Part shown: in pieces, positions 16,806 through 25,777 of the stretch
Numbering within the stretch: position 1 is the stretch's first letter
Layout: each line of letters begins with the position of its first letter
Assembly: GCF_050433225.1 (NCBI RefSeq)
Contig: NZ_JBNPXQ010000001.1
Span: 1,302,001-1,366,000, forward strand
Length of the DNA: 64,000 nt
Source: Sphingomonas_D zeicaulis
GTDB taxonomy: Bacteria; Pseudomonadota; Alphaproteobacteria; Sphingomonadales; Sphingomonadaceae
Reading direction: 5' to 3'
The notes under the pieces: generated by a model
What the model was told of the DNA's origin: nothing
What the model saw: only the letters and a program-made list of their open reading frames with translations
Database searches by the model: none
Position numbers and translations under genes: made by a program

Positions 16806-18511
16806 TGCGCAGCTTCCGCATCCTCCTCGCGGCGGCTTTGGTCGTTGCTGCCCCCGCCTCGGCAGAGGGGTTGCCCGGTCTTATCGCGCGCTATGAGGCC
16901 TTCTCCGCCGACTATCCGATGGAGGCCGGCCGCTCCGACCCTTCGCATGCCCGCGAAGGCTGGCCACAGGAGGATCCGGCGGCGATGGCGCGCCGCAAGG
17001 CGGAGCTGCAGCGGATCGCCACCGGCCTGGCTGCGCTTGATGGCGCTGCGCTCGGCGAGGAAGGCCGGATCAATCGCGACGTGCTGCTCGGCCTGATCCG
17101 CTGGCGGATCGAGGGCATCGATTTCGACGAGCGCCGCTTCGCCTTCGTCGCGCATGAGGGCTTCTACAACACGCCCTACCAGACCGCGCGCGGCGTGACC
17201 GTGGCGAACGAAGCGCAGGCGCGCGCTTGGGTCGAGCGGCTGCGCGGCGTGCCCGCCTATTTCGCGGCGCAACGCGGCAATCTGGCACGCGGCATCGCCA
17301 CCGGCTGGACGCAGCCCGGGCTGGTCGTCGACGTCGCGGCCGCGGTGCTGCGCAAGCAGATCGCGCGGCCGGCGGGCGAGGATCCGCTGCTGGCCCCGCT
17401 CGCCGCCTATCCGGCGTTGGGCGCCGAGGCGCGGGCGTTGATCGAGCGCGAGATCCGGCCGGCGCAGCGCGCGGCGCTCGCTTATATCGACGGGCCCTAT
17501 CGCGCCCGCGCCCGACAGGCGCTGGGCATCGCCGCGGTGCCGGGCGGCCGCGCCTATTACGACTTCCTGCTGCGCTATTACACGACCACCGATTACAGCG
17601 CCGAGCAGATCCACGCGATGGGCCTCGCCGAGGTCAAGCGCATCCGCGGCGAGATGGAGCGGGTGATCGCGGCCAGTGGCTTCACCGGCAGCTTCGCCGA
17701 ATGGCTGCGCTTCCTCCGCACCGATCCGCGCTTCTACGCGCGCAGCCGCGAGGAGCTGATCGACAAATATAGCGCGGCTGCCAAGCGGATTGATGGCGTG
17801 CTGCCGCGCTTCTTCGGCACCTTGCCGCGCCAGCCCTTCACGGTCGAGCCAGTGCCGCCCGATCTGGAGGAAGGCTATACCACCGCGCGCTCGGGCGGCG
17901 GCGACTTCAGCAAGGGCTTTCCGGGCCGGTTCATCGTCAACACCTCTCACCTCGATCAGAGGCCGCTCTACGAAGTGCCGGCGCTGACCTTGCATGAGGC
18001 GGCGCCGGGCCATCACACCCACGCCGCGATCACGCAGGAACAGCCCGATCTGCCGTCGTTCCGGCGCCAGCGCGATCTGCTCGCCTTCCGGGAAGGCTGG
18101 GCGCTCTACACCGAGCGGCTCGGGCATGAGATGGGCGTCTATCGCGATCCCTATGAGGCGTTCGGCGCGCTCTCCAACGAGATGTGGCGCGCGTGCCGGA
18201 TGGTCGTCGATACCGGCATTCACGCGATGGGCTGGAGCCACGCGCAGGCGCGGGCCTGCTTCGTCGAGAACACGGCGCTGGCCGACATCAACATCGACAC
18301 CGAACTGGCGCGCTATATCGGCGCGCCGGGCGGGGCGGTCGCCTACAAGGTCGGCGAACTCAAGATCGTCGCACTGCGACGGCGTGCGGAGGCGGCGCTG
18401 GGCGATCGCTTCGACATTCGCGGCTTTCACGATCTGATCCTCGCGCAGGGTCAGTTGCCGCTCTCAATTCTCGAACGGCGGGTGGACGGCTGGATCGCCG
18501 CGCAGCGCTAG
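16805..18511 (+). CDS. DUF885 family putative metallopeptidase, third copy
   Basis: Third DUF885 paralog, 568 residues, with a signal peptide ending near ASAEG (residue 22). The metal motif is complete: HEAAPGH at residues 397-403, and the following block FREGWALYTERLGHEMG supplies the second glutamate. ATG 16805 overlaps the stop of the flavoenzyme gene (TGATG), which shows translational coupling; a long upstream frame from 16625 lies inside that gene and is rejected. It differs clearly in sequence from the other two copies, so this looks like functional spread rather than a recent tandem duplication. Likely periplasmic. Confidence 0.87.
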   Translation: MRSFRILLAAALVVAAPASAEGLPGLIARYEAFSADYPMEAGRSDPSHAREGWPQEDPAAMARRKAELQRIATGLAALDGAALGEEGRINRDVLLGLIRWRIEGIDFDERRFAFVAHEGFYNTPYQTARGVTVANEAQARAWVERLRGVPAYFAAQRGNLARGIATGWTQPGLVVDVAAAVLRKQIARPAGEDPLLAPLAAYPALGAEARALIEREIRPAQRAALAYIDGPYRARARQALGIAAVPGGRAYYDFLLRYYTTTDYSAEQIHAMGLAEVKRIRGEMERVIAASGFTGSFAEWLRFLRTDPRFYARSREELIDKYSAAAKRIDGVLPRFFGTLPRQPFTVEPVPPDLEEGYTTARSGGGDFSKGFPGRFIVNTSHLDQRPLYEVPALTLHEAAPGHHTHAAITQEQPDLPSFRRQRDLLAFREGWALYTERLGHEMGVYRDPYEAFGALSNEMWRACRMVVDTGIHAMGWSHAQARACFVENTALADINIDTELARYIGAPGGAVAYKVGELKIVALRRRAEAALGDRFDIRGFHDLILAQGQLPLSILERRVDGWIAAQR

Positions 18512-18517
18512 ATCGGG

Positions 18518-18531
18518 GGCAGATATGATCA
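18518..18531 (+). promoter_or_regulatory. GGCAGATATGATCA motif upstream of amidohydrolase
   Basis: Exact copy of the 14-nt string at 7135-7148, 20 bp before the amidohydrolase start codon. It lies in the 40-bp gap after the third DUF885 gene, so it may give this gene its own promoter or operator. Confidence 0.4.
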
Positions 18532-18551
18532 TCAATCGAAAGGGGTTGGGC

Positions 18552-19931
18552 ATGAAGATCGGCGGTGCGCGCGGGTGGCGGCGGATGGCGGTGATGCTGG
18601 CGGGGGCGGCGCTGATCGTGCCCGGCATCGCGATGGCGGATCGGCCGATCCCCGAAACCAGCGACGATGTGCGGCGCGTGCCGATCCCGCCGGTCGATCG
18701 CAGCCGCGAGCCGATCGTGGCGCTCGTCGGCGGCACATTGCTCGACGGGCGGGGTGGGGCGGCGATCCGCGATGCGGTCGTGGTAACGCAGGGCGATCGC
18801 ATTCTTGCCGCCGGTCCGGCCGCCAGCACGCCGTTGCCTGCCACGGTCGCGCGACGGATCGACGCCACCGGGCTGTACATATTGCCCGGGCTGATCGACC
18901 TCCACATCCACTTCACCCAGCAGCGCGGGCCCGACATGGGCAAATATGCGGACAGTCCAGCCGCCGCTGCGATCCGCGGCACCGCGCTCGCGAACCAGCT
19001 CGTCACCGCCGGCATCACCGCCGCGCGCGACGTCGGCACGATGGATGACGTCGCGCTGCGCATCAAGGAAGCGGTCGACCGCGGTATCATTCGCGGGCCT
19101 CGCGTGCTGTGGAGCGGCAAGATCATCTCGTCCACCGGCGGCCATGGCGACGAGGTCACCTCCACCGCCACCGGCCGCGAGAAGCCCGGCATGGGTGGCG
19201 AGACACGCGGATATAATGGCCCGTGGGAATGGCGCGCCGCCGTCCGCCAGCAGATCCGCGGTCTTGCCGACTGGATCAAGCTGGGCGCCCCGGCCGCCAA
19301 GGAGGAACTGGCCGCCGCGATCGACGAGGCGCATTCGCTGGGCGTGCCGGTGGCGATCGACAGCTATGGCGTCTATACCGACTGGGCGATCGAGGCCGGC
19401 GTCGACACGCTCGAACATCCGCTGGCGATGAGCGACCGGGCGGTGCCGCTGATGAAGCAGCACAAGACCGCCTTCGTCCCCACGATCGGCGCGTTCGACA
19501 ATTTGCTGGAGGGTGGCTACCCGACCGCGGGGATCCCGACCGGCGGGTTCTATCACACTCATTCGCGCCGCTTCGTGATTAACCAGCAGGATCATCTGAA
19601 GAAGGTGACCGAGGCGTTCCGCGCAGGCGTGCCGATCGGCGTCGGCACCGACATCCCGTTCGAGAACGAGGTCCGCTATCCGGACGCCTATTTCCGCGAG
19701 CTCGACTATCTTCACCAGGCCGGCCTCAGCAATGCCGACGTGCTCGCCTCGGCCACCCGCGTCGGCGCGCAGATCATGCGGATGGGCGACAAGCTCGGGA
19801 CGATCGAATCCGGCAAGATCGCCGACATCCTCGTCGTCGGTGCCGATCCGCTCGTCGCGCTGAAGAACCTGCGCGACGTGCGCTACGTCATCGCCGACGG
19901 CAAGCTTGTGGTCGACGGCTCCGCCCGCTGA
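18552..19931 (+). CDS. Exported amidohydrolase family protein
   Basis: A 459-residue metal-dependent hydrolase of the amidohydrolase superfamily, in the imidazolonepropionase/prolidase-like subgroup. A signal peptide ends at IAMAD (about residue 28). The first metal site is seen as GLIDLHIHF (HxH), and later parts hold STGGHGDE, EHPLAMSDR and the aspartate block VGTDIPFENE. The end has the family's DILVVGADPL...VRYVIADGKLVVDG. ATG 18552 with AAAGGGG upstream is better than 18525, which overlaps the repeated motif. Relatives hydrolyse dipeptides (Xaa-Pro, Xaa-Arg) or cyclic amides. In context it probably releases amino acids in the periplasm. Confidence 0.87.
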   Translation: MKIGGARGWRRMAVMLAGAALIVPGIAMADRPIPETSDDVRRVPIPPVDRSREPIVALVGGTLLDGRGGAAIRDAVVVTQGDRILAAGPAASTPLPATVARRIDATGLYILPGLIDLHIHFTQQRGPDMGKYADSPAAAAIRGTALANQLVTAGITAARDVGTMDDVALRIKEAVDRGIIRGPRVLWSGKIISSTGGHGDEVTSTATGREKPGMGGETRGYNGPWEWRAAVRQQIRGLADWIKLGAPAAKEELAAAIDEAHSLGVPVAIDSYGVYTDWAIEAGVDTLEHPLAMSDRAVPLMKQHKTAFVPTIGAFDNLLEGGYPTAGIPTGGFYHTHSRRFVINQQDHLKKVTEAFRAGVPIGVGTDIPFENEVRYPDAYFRELDYLHQAGLSNADVLASATRVGAQIMRMGDKLGTIESGKIADILVVGADPLVALKNLRDVRYVIADGKLVVDGSAR

Positions 19932-19947
19932 GGCGAGCCCATTTCAG

Positions 19948-19999
19948 CCCCTCCCCTTCAGGGGAGGGGTTGGGATGGGGGCCTTCGGCGCAAGCCGAA
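19948..19999. terminator. Two stem-loops between convergent genes
   Basis: The first hairpin, CCCCTCCCC-TTCA-GGGGAGGGG (19948-19969), looks like the CCCCTCCCC/GGGGAGGGG intergenic element often seen in sphingomonad genomes. The second, TTCGGC-GCAA-GCCGAA (19984-19999), has a GNRA loop. They separate the amidohydrolase from the convergent MarR gene and probably end both transcripts. Confidence 0.55.
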
Positions 20000-20017
20000 C
20001 GAGCGCCGCGGCTGGCC

Positions 20018-20539
20018 CTACTCGATCGGCAACTTGCTCAGATTGGCGCTGATCTTCTGCAACGTCTTGAGCAGGTGGGCAATGTCGCGTTCGCTGATGC
20101 CGTCCATCGCGCGGACGAACTGGCGGCCGACGATCGGGGTCAGCTTGCGCAGCTTCTGCTGGCCCGCGGCGGTCAGCGTGACTTCGGTGATGCGATTGTC
20201 CTCCGCATTGGGCTCGGTGCTGACGAGCCCCTGTTCCACCATGCGGTCGATGATGCGGCTCACCGTCGAACGCTTGGTCAGCGCGGCTTCGGCTATCGTG
20301 CCGATGCTGGCCGGCTGGCGTTCGCGCAGCACCGTCATCACGCGATAGATTGGTTTGGAGACGCCATGCTTGTGCAGCACCTTGTCCATGTCTTCGTGAT
20401 ATTTGAAGTCGGCGTGCGCCATCTGGTAAAAGGGCGAGTTTTCGAGCCGGAATTCCGGCGCGCTCGGATCGTAGGGGCTCTGTTGGCTCATCTCATCCTC
20501 TGCCATGCCCGGCGAGTTCTTTGTCGATTTGGTCGCCAT
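20018..20539 (-). CDS. MarR family transcriptional regulator
   Basis: A 173-residue DNA-binding protein with the MarR winged helix: helix-turn-helix ASIGTIAEAALTKRSTVSRI and wing GLVSTEPNAEDNRITEVTLT. It has an unusual polar N-terminal tail of about 40 residues before the fold. The start ATG 20539 follows GAGGGCAAG, while an in-frame start at 20641 would add a cysteine-rich stretch and is rejected. The gene is divergent from the M24 peptidase over 248 bp with possible operators (20619-20642, 20706-20721). MarR proteins usually repress neighbouring catabolic genes until a small phenolic or carboxylic ligand binds. It is related to the regulator at 26684-27151, so the two may control the two ends of the island. 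Confidence 0.9.
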   Translation of the reverse strand: MATKSTKNSPGMAEDEMSQQSPYDPSAPEFRLENSPFYQMAHADFKYHEDMDKVLHKHGVSKPIYRVMTVLRERQPASIGTIAEAALTKRSTVSRIIDRMVEQGLVSTEPNAEDNRITEVTLTAAGQQKLRKLTPIVGRQFVRAMDGISERDIAHLLKTLQKISANLSKLPIE

Positions 20540-20618
20540 CTTGCCCTCACTTGAAACGCTTGTCGAACCCGTCTGTTGCCCGGCCTTGCAACATTGGGCG
20601 GGACGGGAGAACGAGCCG

Positions 20619-20642
20619 AATGCACATGTTTCTGCACGCATT
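20619..20642. promoter_or_regulatory. Inverted repeat upstream of MarR gene, possible operator
   Basis: AATGC...GCATT arms span 24 nt and contain TGCACATG. The same TGCACATG, in reverse orientation, appears in the palindrome at 26608-26617 next to the second MarR gene. Both MarR genes may use related sites. Confidence 0.35.
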
Positions 20643-20705
20643 ATCCGGTCGGCGAAAGAGGCTGAATGCCTATGTTCGTAACCTAATGACGCAGCCTATA
20701 AACGC

Positions 20706-20721
20706 GATATGATGAAATTCA
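20706..20721 (+). promoter_or_regulatory. GATATGATGAAATTCA motif upstream of M24 peptidase
   Basis: This matches the GATATGATCAAAATCA at 7139-7154 at 14 of 16 positions and contains the -10-like TATGAT. It lies about 67 bp before the M24 peptidase start codon. It could be the peptidase promoter or a MarR operator. Confidence 0.4.
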
Positions 20722-20787
20722 TGTGAAATTTGTTGTTGACCGTTCGTGCCGAAGGGGCGGCGGTGACGTCATCGGGGGAGAAAGAAT

Positions 20788-22113
20788 ATGACAATGCGAC
20801 GTGCCGTGCTGCGAACGGGGGCCATGATCGCGCTGGGCGCCGCCATGCTGGCGCCGGCCCAGGCGCGCGAGGCGAAGCGCCGCTGGGATGAGCTCTGCCA
20901 GATCCGCAAGGACAAGCTGGACCAGATCCTGCCGCAGGCCATGCGTGAGAATGGCATCGACATGTGGCTGGTCGCCAGCCGCGAAGGCCATGCCGATCCC
21001 AACGCGGCGATGCTGGGCGGCGGCTATGTCGGCGACATCGGCTATTATGTCTTCACCGATCGCGGTGGCGGCCGCATCGAACGTGCGGCGCTGGGCATCG
21101 GCGGCGCCGCGTTCGACCAGTGCCCGCTCTACGACATCAAGGGCGATCCGGCGACCGTGCAGCGCTTCGTCGCGGAGCGGAACCCGAAGCGCATCGGCAT
21201 CGACGTCGCCAACGAGATCGGCGCGGCGGACGGCCTCAGCCATTCGCTGCACGAGAAACTGCGCGAAACGCTCGGCGCCACCTTCGCCGCGCGGCTGGTC
21301 TCCGCCGAGAAGCTCGTGTCGGACGTCCGTTCACGCCACACCATGACCGAGATCGCCGCCTTCGCCCGCGCCGGCGAATATTCGCGCACCATCGCCGAAC
21401 GTGCGCTCTCCAACGAGGTGATCCGCCCCGGCCACACCACCACCGGCGATGTCGCCTGGTGGATGATGGAGCGGCTGCAGGAGGAAGGGCTAGGCGATTC
21501 CTTCGGCCTGCCCAGCATCTATGTGCTGGGGCCGGGTGAGCGCGGGCCGACCTCGGGCGATCATGTCATCCAGCCGGGTGACCTGATCACGATGGACTGG
21601 GGCGTCAATTACCAGCTCAGCTACACTGACATGAAGCGCATGGCCTATGTGCTGAAGCCCGGCGAGAATGCACCGCCCGCGGGCGTCCAGCGCGCCTTTG
21701 ATCGCGCGCTCGGTATTCGCCGCATGATCCTCGACGAGATCCGCCCGGGCGTGACTGCGGGCGATGCGCTGGCGGCGGTCAACCGCAAGGTCGCCGCGAC
21801 GAAGGGCTATGTGCTCGGCCGCTATGACGATCCCAGCGCCGATCCGAAGGTGTCGGATGTGGTGATCGGCAGCCATTCGGTCGGCGATCTCGGCCACGGG
21901 TCGGGCCCCTCGATGGCCGACTTCAACCCGCTGCGCATGACCTACACCTTGCGCCCGAGCAATTTCCTGTCGATCGAGCTGTTCCTCTACACTGTCGTGC
22001 CGGAATGGGGCGATCGCAAGATCAAGATCCCGCTCGAGGACAATGGCGTCGTCACCGAACGCGGCTTCGAATGGAGCTATCCGGCCAACAGCCGCATCCT
22101 TCTGGTGAAATAG
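20788..22113 (+). CDS. M24 family metallopeptidase (Xaa-Pro aminopeptidase-like)
   Basis: A 441-residue exported enzyme of the pita-bread fold (M24), which usually removes residues next to proline using two metal ions. A signal peptide ends at AQAR (about residue 27). An N-terminal creatinase-like domain (about 30-170) precedes the catalytic domain. The expected ligands are present: two aspartates in TMDWGVNYQLSYTD, a histidine in GDLGHGSGPS, and glutamates in LSIELF and PLEDNGVVTERG. ATG 20788 follows GGGGGAGAAAG. The gene is divergent from a MarR regulator. It adds a proline-type activity to the peptidases of this island. Confidence 0.9.
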   Translation: MTMRRAVLRTGAMIALGAAMLAPAQAREAKRRWDELCQIRKDKLDQILPQAMRENGIDMWLVASREGHADPNAAMLGGGYVGDIGYYVFTDRGGGRIERAALGIGGAAFDQCPLYDIKGDPATVQRFVAERNPKRIGIDVANEIGAADGLSHSLHEKLRETLGATFAARLVSAEKLVSDVRSRHTMTEIAAFARAGEYSRTIAERALSNEVIRPGHTTTGDVAWWMMERLQEEGLGDSFGLPSIYVLGPGERGPTSGDHVIQPGDLITMDWGVNYQLSYTDMKRMAYVLKPGENAPPAGVQRAFDRALGIRRMILDEIRPGVTAGDALAAVNRKVAATKGYVLGRYDDPSADPKVSDVVIGSHSVGDLGHGSGPSMADFNPLRMTYTLRPSNFLSIELFLYTVVPEWGDRKIKIPLEDNGVVTERGFEWSYPANSRILLVK

Positions 22114-22125
22114 GCGGAAATAAAC

Positions 22126-22156
22126 GCGCCGGCGGCATCTGCCAGGCCGCCGGCGC
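22126..22156. terminator. Bidirectional terminator stem-loop
   Basis: A perfect 11-bp stem, GCGCCGGCGGC/GCCGCCGGCGC with a 9-nt loop, lies between the convergent M24 peptidase and ferredoxin oxidoreductase genes. CTTTCC follows on the + side and TTTATTTCC on the - side, so it can serve both. Confidence 0.7.
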
Positions 22157-22169
22157 GCTTTCCTGGCGG

Positions 22170-23645
22170 TCAGCCGGCGAGGGCAGCGTCGTGCAGCGCA
22201 CGCACCCTTTCGGCCGCATCCGGCCGGCCGATCAGGTCGTTGGCCGCGCCGGTGACCGCCTGGAACTTGCCCAGGCTACGGTCGAACGTGTCGCCATAGC
22301 CCTTGATGAGTGACTGGGTGCGCACGATCGCCAGCGCGAGCGCACGGTCGGTGGCCGCCGCGGTTTCGACCAGCCGCAGCCAGTCGGCGATGCGGCCCTG
22401 TTCCTCGGCATAGCGCAAGGTCGAGCGGCGGATGCCGCGCATCGATGCGACGAGGCGCAGCGCAAGGTGCCAGCGCAGGCTGGTCGTGCGCACATGGCGG
22501 CCGTGCGCGAAGCGCGGTTCCAGCCGCTTGCGCAGCCACGGCTTGTCGAGGATCGCGCCGCCGATCGAGGCGGGCAGCGTCTCGCACACCTCGCGCAGGC
22601 GCGGGTGCATATATTCGGTCACGGTCAGCACCTGATCGTCCTTGACCCTGACCTCCTTCTCGACCCGCCGGCTGCGCGTCTCGCGGATCTTGAGGTCGGC
22701 GACGCGGATCGTATCCTCATAGGCCATCCACAGCGCGAGGTGGCGCGCGGTCTCGCTGGTCAGCGCCCAGCCATCCTCGGCGCCGTCCAGCGTCGCGATG
22801 CGTTCGAGCCGGTCGAGATAATCCTCGGCATAGCGCGCATCCTGATAGTCGAGCAGCCGGGCGACACCGCGCAGCGCATTGGCCTGCGCGGGCGCCGGCA
22901 GGTTGAGCAGGATGCGGGTCTGAAGCTGCTGGCCGATCGCGGTGGTCGGCTCGGGCAAGGCTTCCGCCGCCTCGGCCTCGCGCCGCTTGTCGAGCGCCGC
23001 CTCGGCGCCCGCCGCGAAGCCCTTGAGGTTTGCCGCCACCGCCTTGCCGCCATGGCGGATCGCCTCCTCGAAGGCCGCGGGCGGGAAGGGCAGGGCGCCG
23101 CTGGCGGAGAGCGCGCCGAGCATCACCGAGCTGATCAGGCTGCCCGCCTTGCCGGCGGTTTCCTCCATGTCGAACCCGATGAAGCGCGCCGAACGGCGCT
23201 CCGCGGCGTCGAGGATGCGCTCGCTCGCGCCGCGCCCGTCGCCCAGCGCCGCCTTCTCGGAGATCGCATAGATGCGGTGGGTGGAGCCGATCAGCGTCGT
23301 GCGGTCCTCGGTCACGAAGCCGCGCAGGATCGCGCGGCCCGCCTCCATCAGTTCGGAGGCGACGACTACGTCGACATCGCCCGGCACCGGCATCATCGCC
23401 AGCACCGGCGCGGGCCTGTTGGCGCCCGCCGCCGCAGCGCGGACCATCTCGACATAATAGACCGTAGAGCCGGTGCGCTGCGCGACGCCGGGCACCGAGG
23501 TGCCCTGCGCGATATAGCCATTGGCGTTGGCGATCTCGATGATCCAGTCGGCGAGCACGCCGCCGCCCTGGCCGCCGAGCGCAAGGATCGCGAGGGTGAT
23601 GCGGTCGCGATCCGGATCCTGCGACATCATGATTGGCATCGTCAT
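22170..23645 (-). CDS. iorB: Indolepyruvate ferredoxin oxidoreductase, beta-type subunit
   Basis: A 491-residue subunit of a 2-oxoacid:ferredoxin oxidoreductase. The N-terminal third is the gamma/beta-type domain (ALGGQGGGVLADWIIEIANA; TSVPGVAQRTGSTVYYVEM). The rest matches the long C-terminal extension (DUF6537-type) seen in aerobic bacterial IorB proteins. With IorA it would convert an arylpyruvate and CoA to an aryl-acetyl-CoA, CO2 and reduced ferredoxin in the cytoplasm. ATG 23645 overlaps the stop of iorA (TGATG), so the pair is translationally coupled; an upstream frame to 23810 lies inside iorA. A bidirectional hairpin lies downstream. The real 2-oxo acid may differ from indolepyruvate. 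Confidence 0.85.
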   Translation of the reverse strand: MTMPIMMSQDPDRDRITLAILALGGQGGGVLADWIIEIANANGYIAQGTSVPGVAQRTGSTVYYVEMVRAAAAGANRPAPVLAMMPVPGDVDVVVASELMEAGRAILRGFVTEDRTTLIGSTHRIYAISEKAALGDGRGASERILDAAERRSARFIGFDMEETAGKAGSLISSVMLGALSASGALPFPPAAFEEAIRHGGKAVAANLKGFAAGAEAALDKRREAEAAEALPEPTTAIGQQLQTRILLNLPAPAQANALRGVARLLDYQDARYAEDYLDRLERIATLDGAEDGWALTSETARHLALWMAYEDTIRVADLKIRETRSRRVEKEVRVKDDQVLTVTEYMHPRLREVCETLPASIGGAILDKPWLRKRLEPRFAHGRHVRTTSLRWHLALRLVASMRGIRRSTLRYAEEQGRIADWLRLVETAAATDRALALAIVRTQSLIKGYGDTFDRSLGKFQAVTGAANDLIGRPDAAERVRALHDAALAG

Positions 23646-25771
23646 CAGAAGGCCCTCGCCGCGAGCGTGCGGGCGTGGCGCGCCTGCAGCCACCCGATCA
23701 CGGAACGGCGCACGCGATCGCGCATCTTCTCCCACCGGCTCGGATTGCTGACGATCCGCGCCTTGTAGAAGGAGGGGCAGAGCACGGCGGCGTGGGCGAC
23801 CTCGCCGCAATTGCCGCAGCCCACGCAGCTATTGTCGATATGCGTCACCGGATGCGCGCGCAGCGGATCGGGATTGTCGCGGATGCTGAGCGAGGGGCAG
23901 CCGGAAAGGCGGATGCAGGCATGGTCCCCCGTGCAGGTGTCGGGATCGACGCCGAACCGCTCGCGCTCGACCCTTTTGCCCTCCTTGATCGCCTGCGCCA
24001 TCAGCGGCTTCACCCGGCGCTGCTTGTTGAGCATGCATTCGGACTGGGCGACGATCACCTTGGGCCCCTTTTCGGGGCTGGTCAGCGCCTCGCGCAGCGT
24101 GTCGCGCATGCGGGCGACGTCATAGGTGCGGGTGAGCGTGCGCGCCCAGCCGACGCCCATGCCACGCACCGCCTTCTCGATCGGGTTGTTGGTCGTCCGC
24201 GTCGCGTTTTCGGCGCGGGAGGAAAGGATGTCCTGCCCGCCGGTGGCCGCCGAATAGCCATTGTCGACGATCAGCGTGACGGTGTCGTCCTGGTTGAAGA
24301 CGGCGTTGCCGATGCCCGAGGTCAGGCCGTTGTGCCAGAAACCGCCATCGCCCATCACCGCCACCGCGCGCTTACCGTCCGGCTTGAAGGCGGATGCGGC
24401 GGCGGTGCCGAGGCCATAGCCCATCGTCGTGTTGCCGATGTGGAAGGGCGGCAGGATCGAGAAGAGGTGGCAGCCGATGTCGGCGGAGACGTGCAACTCG
24501 CCCAGTTCCTGCTGGACGAGCTTCATCGCCGAGAAGATCGGGCGTTCGGGGCAGCCGGTGCAGAAGCCCGCCGGCCGTTGCGGAACGGTGCGCGCCAGTT
24601 CGGGCTCGGGTGGCACGGGCACGAGTTCCTTCGGCGCGCGTTCCGGCGCCCAGGTGCGCAGGAAGGCGGCGACGCCGTCGCGCAGCACCGCGCCGGTATA
24701 TTCGCCGGCGCGCGGCAAGATGTCCTTGCCCACCACGCGGGTCTGCAGGTCCGCCTTGCGCAGCAACGTGTTGAGCTCATGCTCGATGAATTCGGGCTGG
24801 CCCTCCTCCACCATCAGCACCGCCTTCTTGCCGGCGCAGAAGCTGCGCAATTCGTCAGGAATCAGCGGGTAGGTGACGTTCATGCAGTAGATCGGGATCG
24901 CGCTGGCGCCATGCGAGTTGGACAGGCCGATCAGTTCGAGCGCGCGGTTGAGCGAGTTGTAGAGTCCCCCCTGCACGATGATGCCAATATCGTCGCGTTC
25001 CGGCCCGAACCACTCGTTGAGCCGGTTCTCGCTGACGAAGCGCACCGCGGCGGGCCAGCGCTTCTCGATCTTCTCATGCTCATGCAGGAAATTGGCGGGC
25101 GGCAGCACGATGCGGTCGACGTCGCGGCGCGGATTGGCCGCGGCCTGGCCCACCGTCATGGCCGGGCGCCTGTTGTCGCGCGCGACGAAGCTGCCGGTCA
25201 CGTGGCAGGCGCGCACGCGCAGCTCGATCATCACCGGCGTGTTGCTCGCCTCGGACAGTTCGAAGCCGCGCTCCACCATGTCGACGATGCTCGTCAGGTT
25301 GGGGCGCGGATCGAGCAGCCACATCTGGCTCTTCATCGCGAAGGCGTGCGTGCGCTCCTGCATGATCGAGGAGCCTTCGCCATAATCCTCGCCAACGATG
25401 ATCAGCGCGCCGCCGGTGACGCCGCCCGAGGCGATGTTGGCCAGCGCATCCGAGGCGACATTGGTGCCGACCACCGATTTCCACGCCACCGCGCCGCGCA
25501 GCGGATAGTTGACCGAGGCGGCGAGCATCGCTGCCGCCGCCGCCTCGTTCGCATTGGATTCGAAATGGACGCCCAGTTCGCGAAGCAGCGGGTCGGCATC
25601 CGCGAACACGTCCATCAGGTGGCTGATCGGCGATCCCTGATAGCCGCCGACATAGGCGACGCCGGCCTGGAGCAGCGCCTTGGTGACCGCGAGAATGCCT
25701 TCGCCTTCGAAAACCTCCCCGGCGCCGACGCGCAGCTTCTCGACTTCCTTCTTGAACGAGCGTTCGGCCAT
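23645..25771 (-). CDS. iorA: Indolepyruvate ferredoxin oxidoreductase, alpha-type subunit
   Basis: A 708-residue thiamine-diphosphate subunit. The order is an N-terminal pyrimidine-binding domain (GYQGSPISHLMDVF; NEAAAAAMLAASVNYP), a middle domain, a cofactor domain with GDGGFWHNGLTSGIGNAVFN...VDNGYSAATGGQD, and a C-terminal ferredoxin-like stretch with two clusters of cysteines (CTGDHACIRLSGCP; CVGCGNCG...LCPSF). FCTGCPERP is the known IorA signature. It would oxidise 2-oxo acids formed by amino-acid deamination. It lies 6 bp after the cyclase-family gene and is coupled to iorB. No adjacent ferredoxin gene is seen. Such enzymes are oxygen-sensitive in anaerobes, so the presence in a probably aerobic genome is notable. 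Confidence 0.88.
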   Translation of the reverse strand: MAERSFKKEVEKLRVGAGEVFEGEGILAVTKALLQAGVAYVGGYQGSPISHLMDVFADADPLLRELGVHFESNANEAAAAAMLAASVNYPLRGAVAWKSVVGTNVASDALANIASGGVTGGALIIVGEDYGEGSSIMQERTHAFAMKSQMWLLDPRPNLTSIVDMVERGFELSEASNTPVMIELRVRACHVTGSFVARDNRRPAMTVGQAAANPRRDVDRIVLPPANFLHEHEKIEKRWPAAVRFVSENRLNEWFGPERDDIGIIVQGGLYNSLNRALELIGLSNSHGASAIPIYCMNVTYPLIPDELRSFCAGKKAVLMVEEGQPEFIEHELNTLLRKADLQTRVVGKDILPRAGEYTGAVLRDGVAAFLRTWAPERAPKELVPVPPEPELARTVPQRPAGFCTGCPERPIFSAMKLVQQELGELHVSADIGCHLFSILPPFHIGNTTMGYGLGTAAASAFKPDGKRAVAVMGDGGFWHNGLTSGIGNAVFNQDDTVTLIVDNGYSAATGGQDILSSRAENATRTTNNPIEKAVRGMGVGWARTLTRTYDVARMRDTLREALTSPEKGPKVIVAQSECMLNKQRRVKPLMAQAIKEGKRVERERFGVDPDTCTGDHACIRLSGCPSLSIRDNPDPLRAHPVTHIDNSCVGCGNCGEVAHAAVLCPSFYKARIVSNPSRWEKMRDRVRRSVIGWLQARHARTLAARAF

Positions 25772-25777
25772 CTCGAA

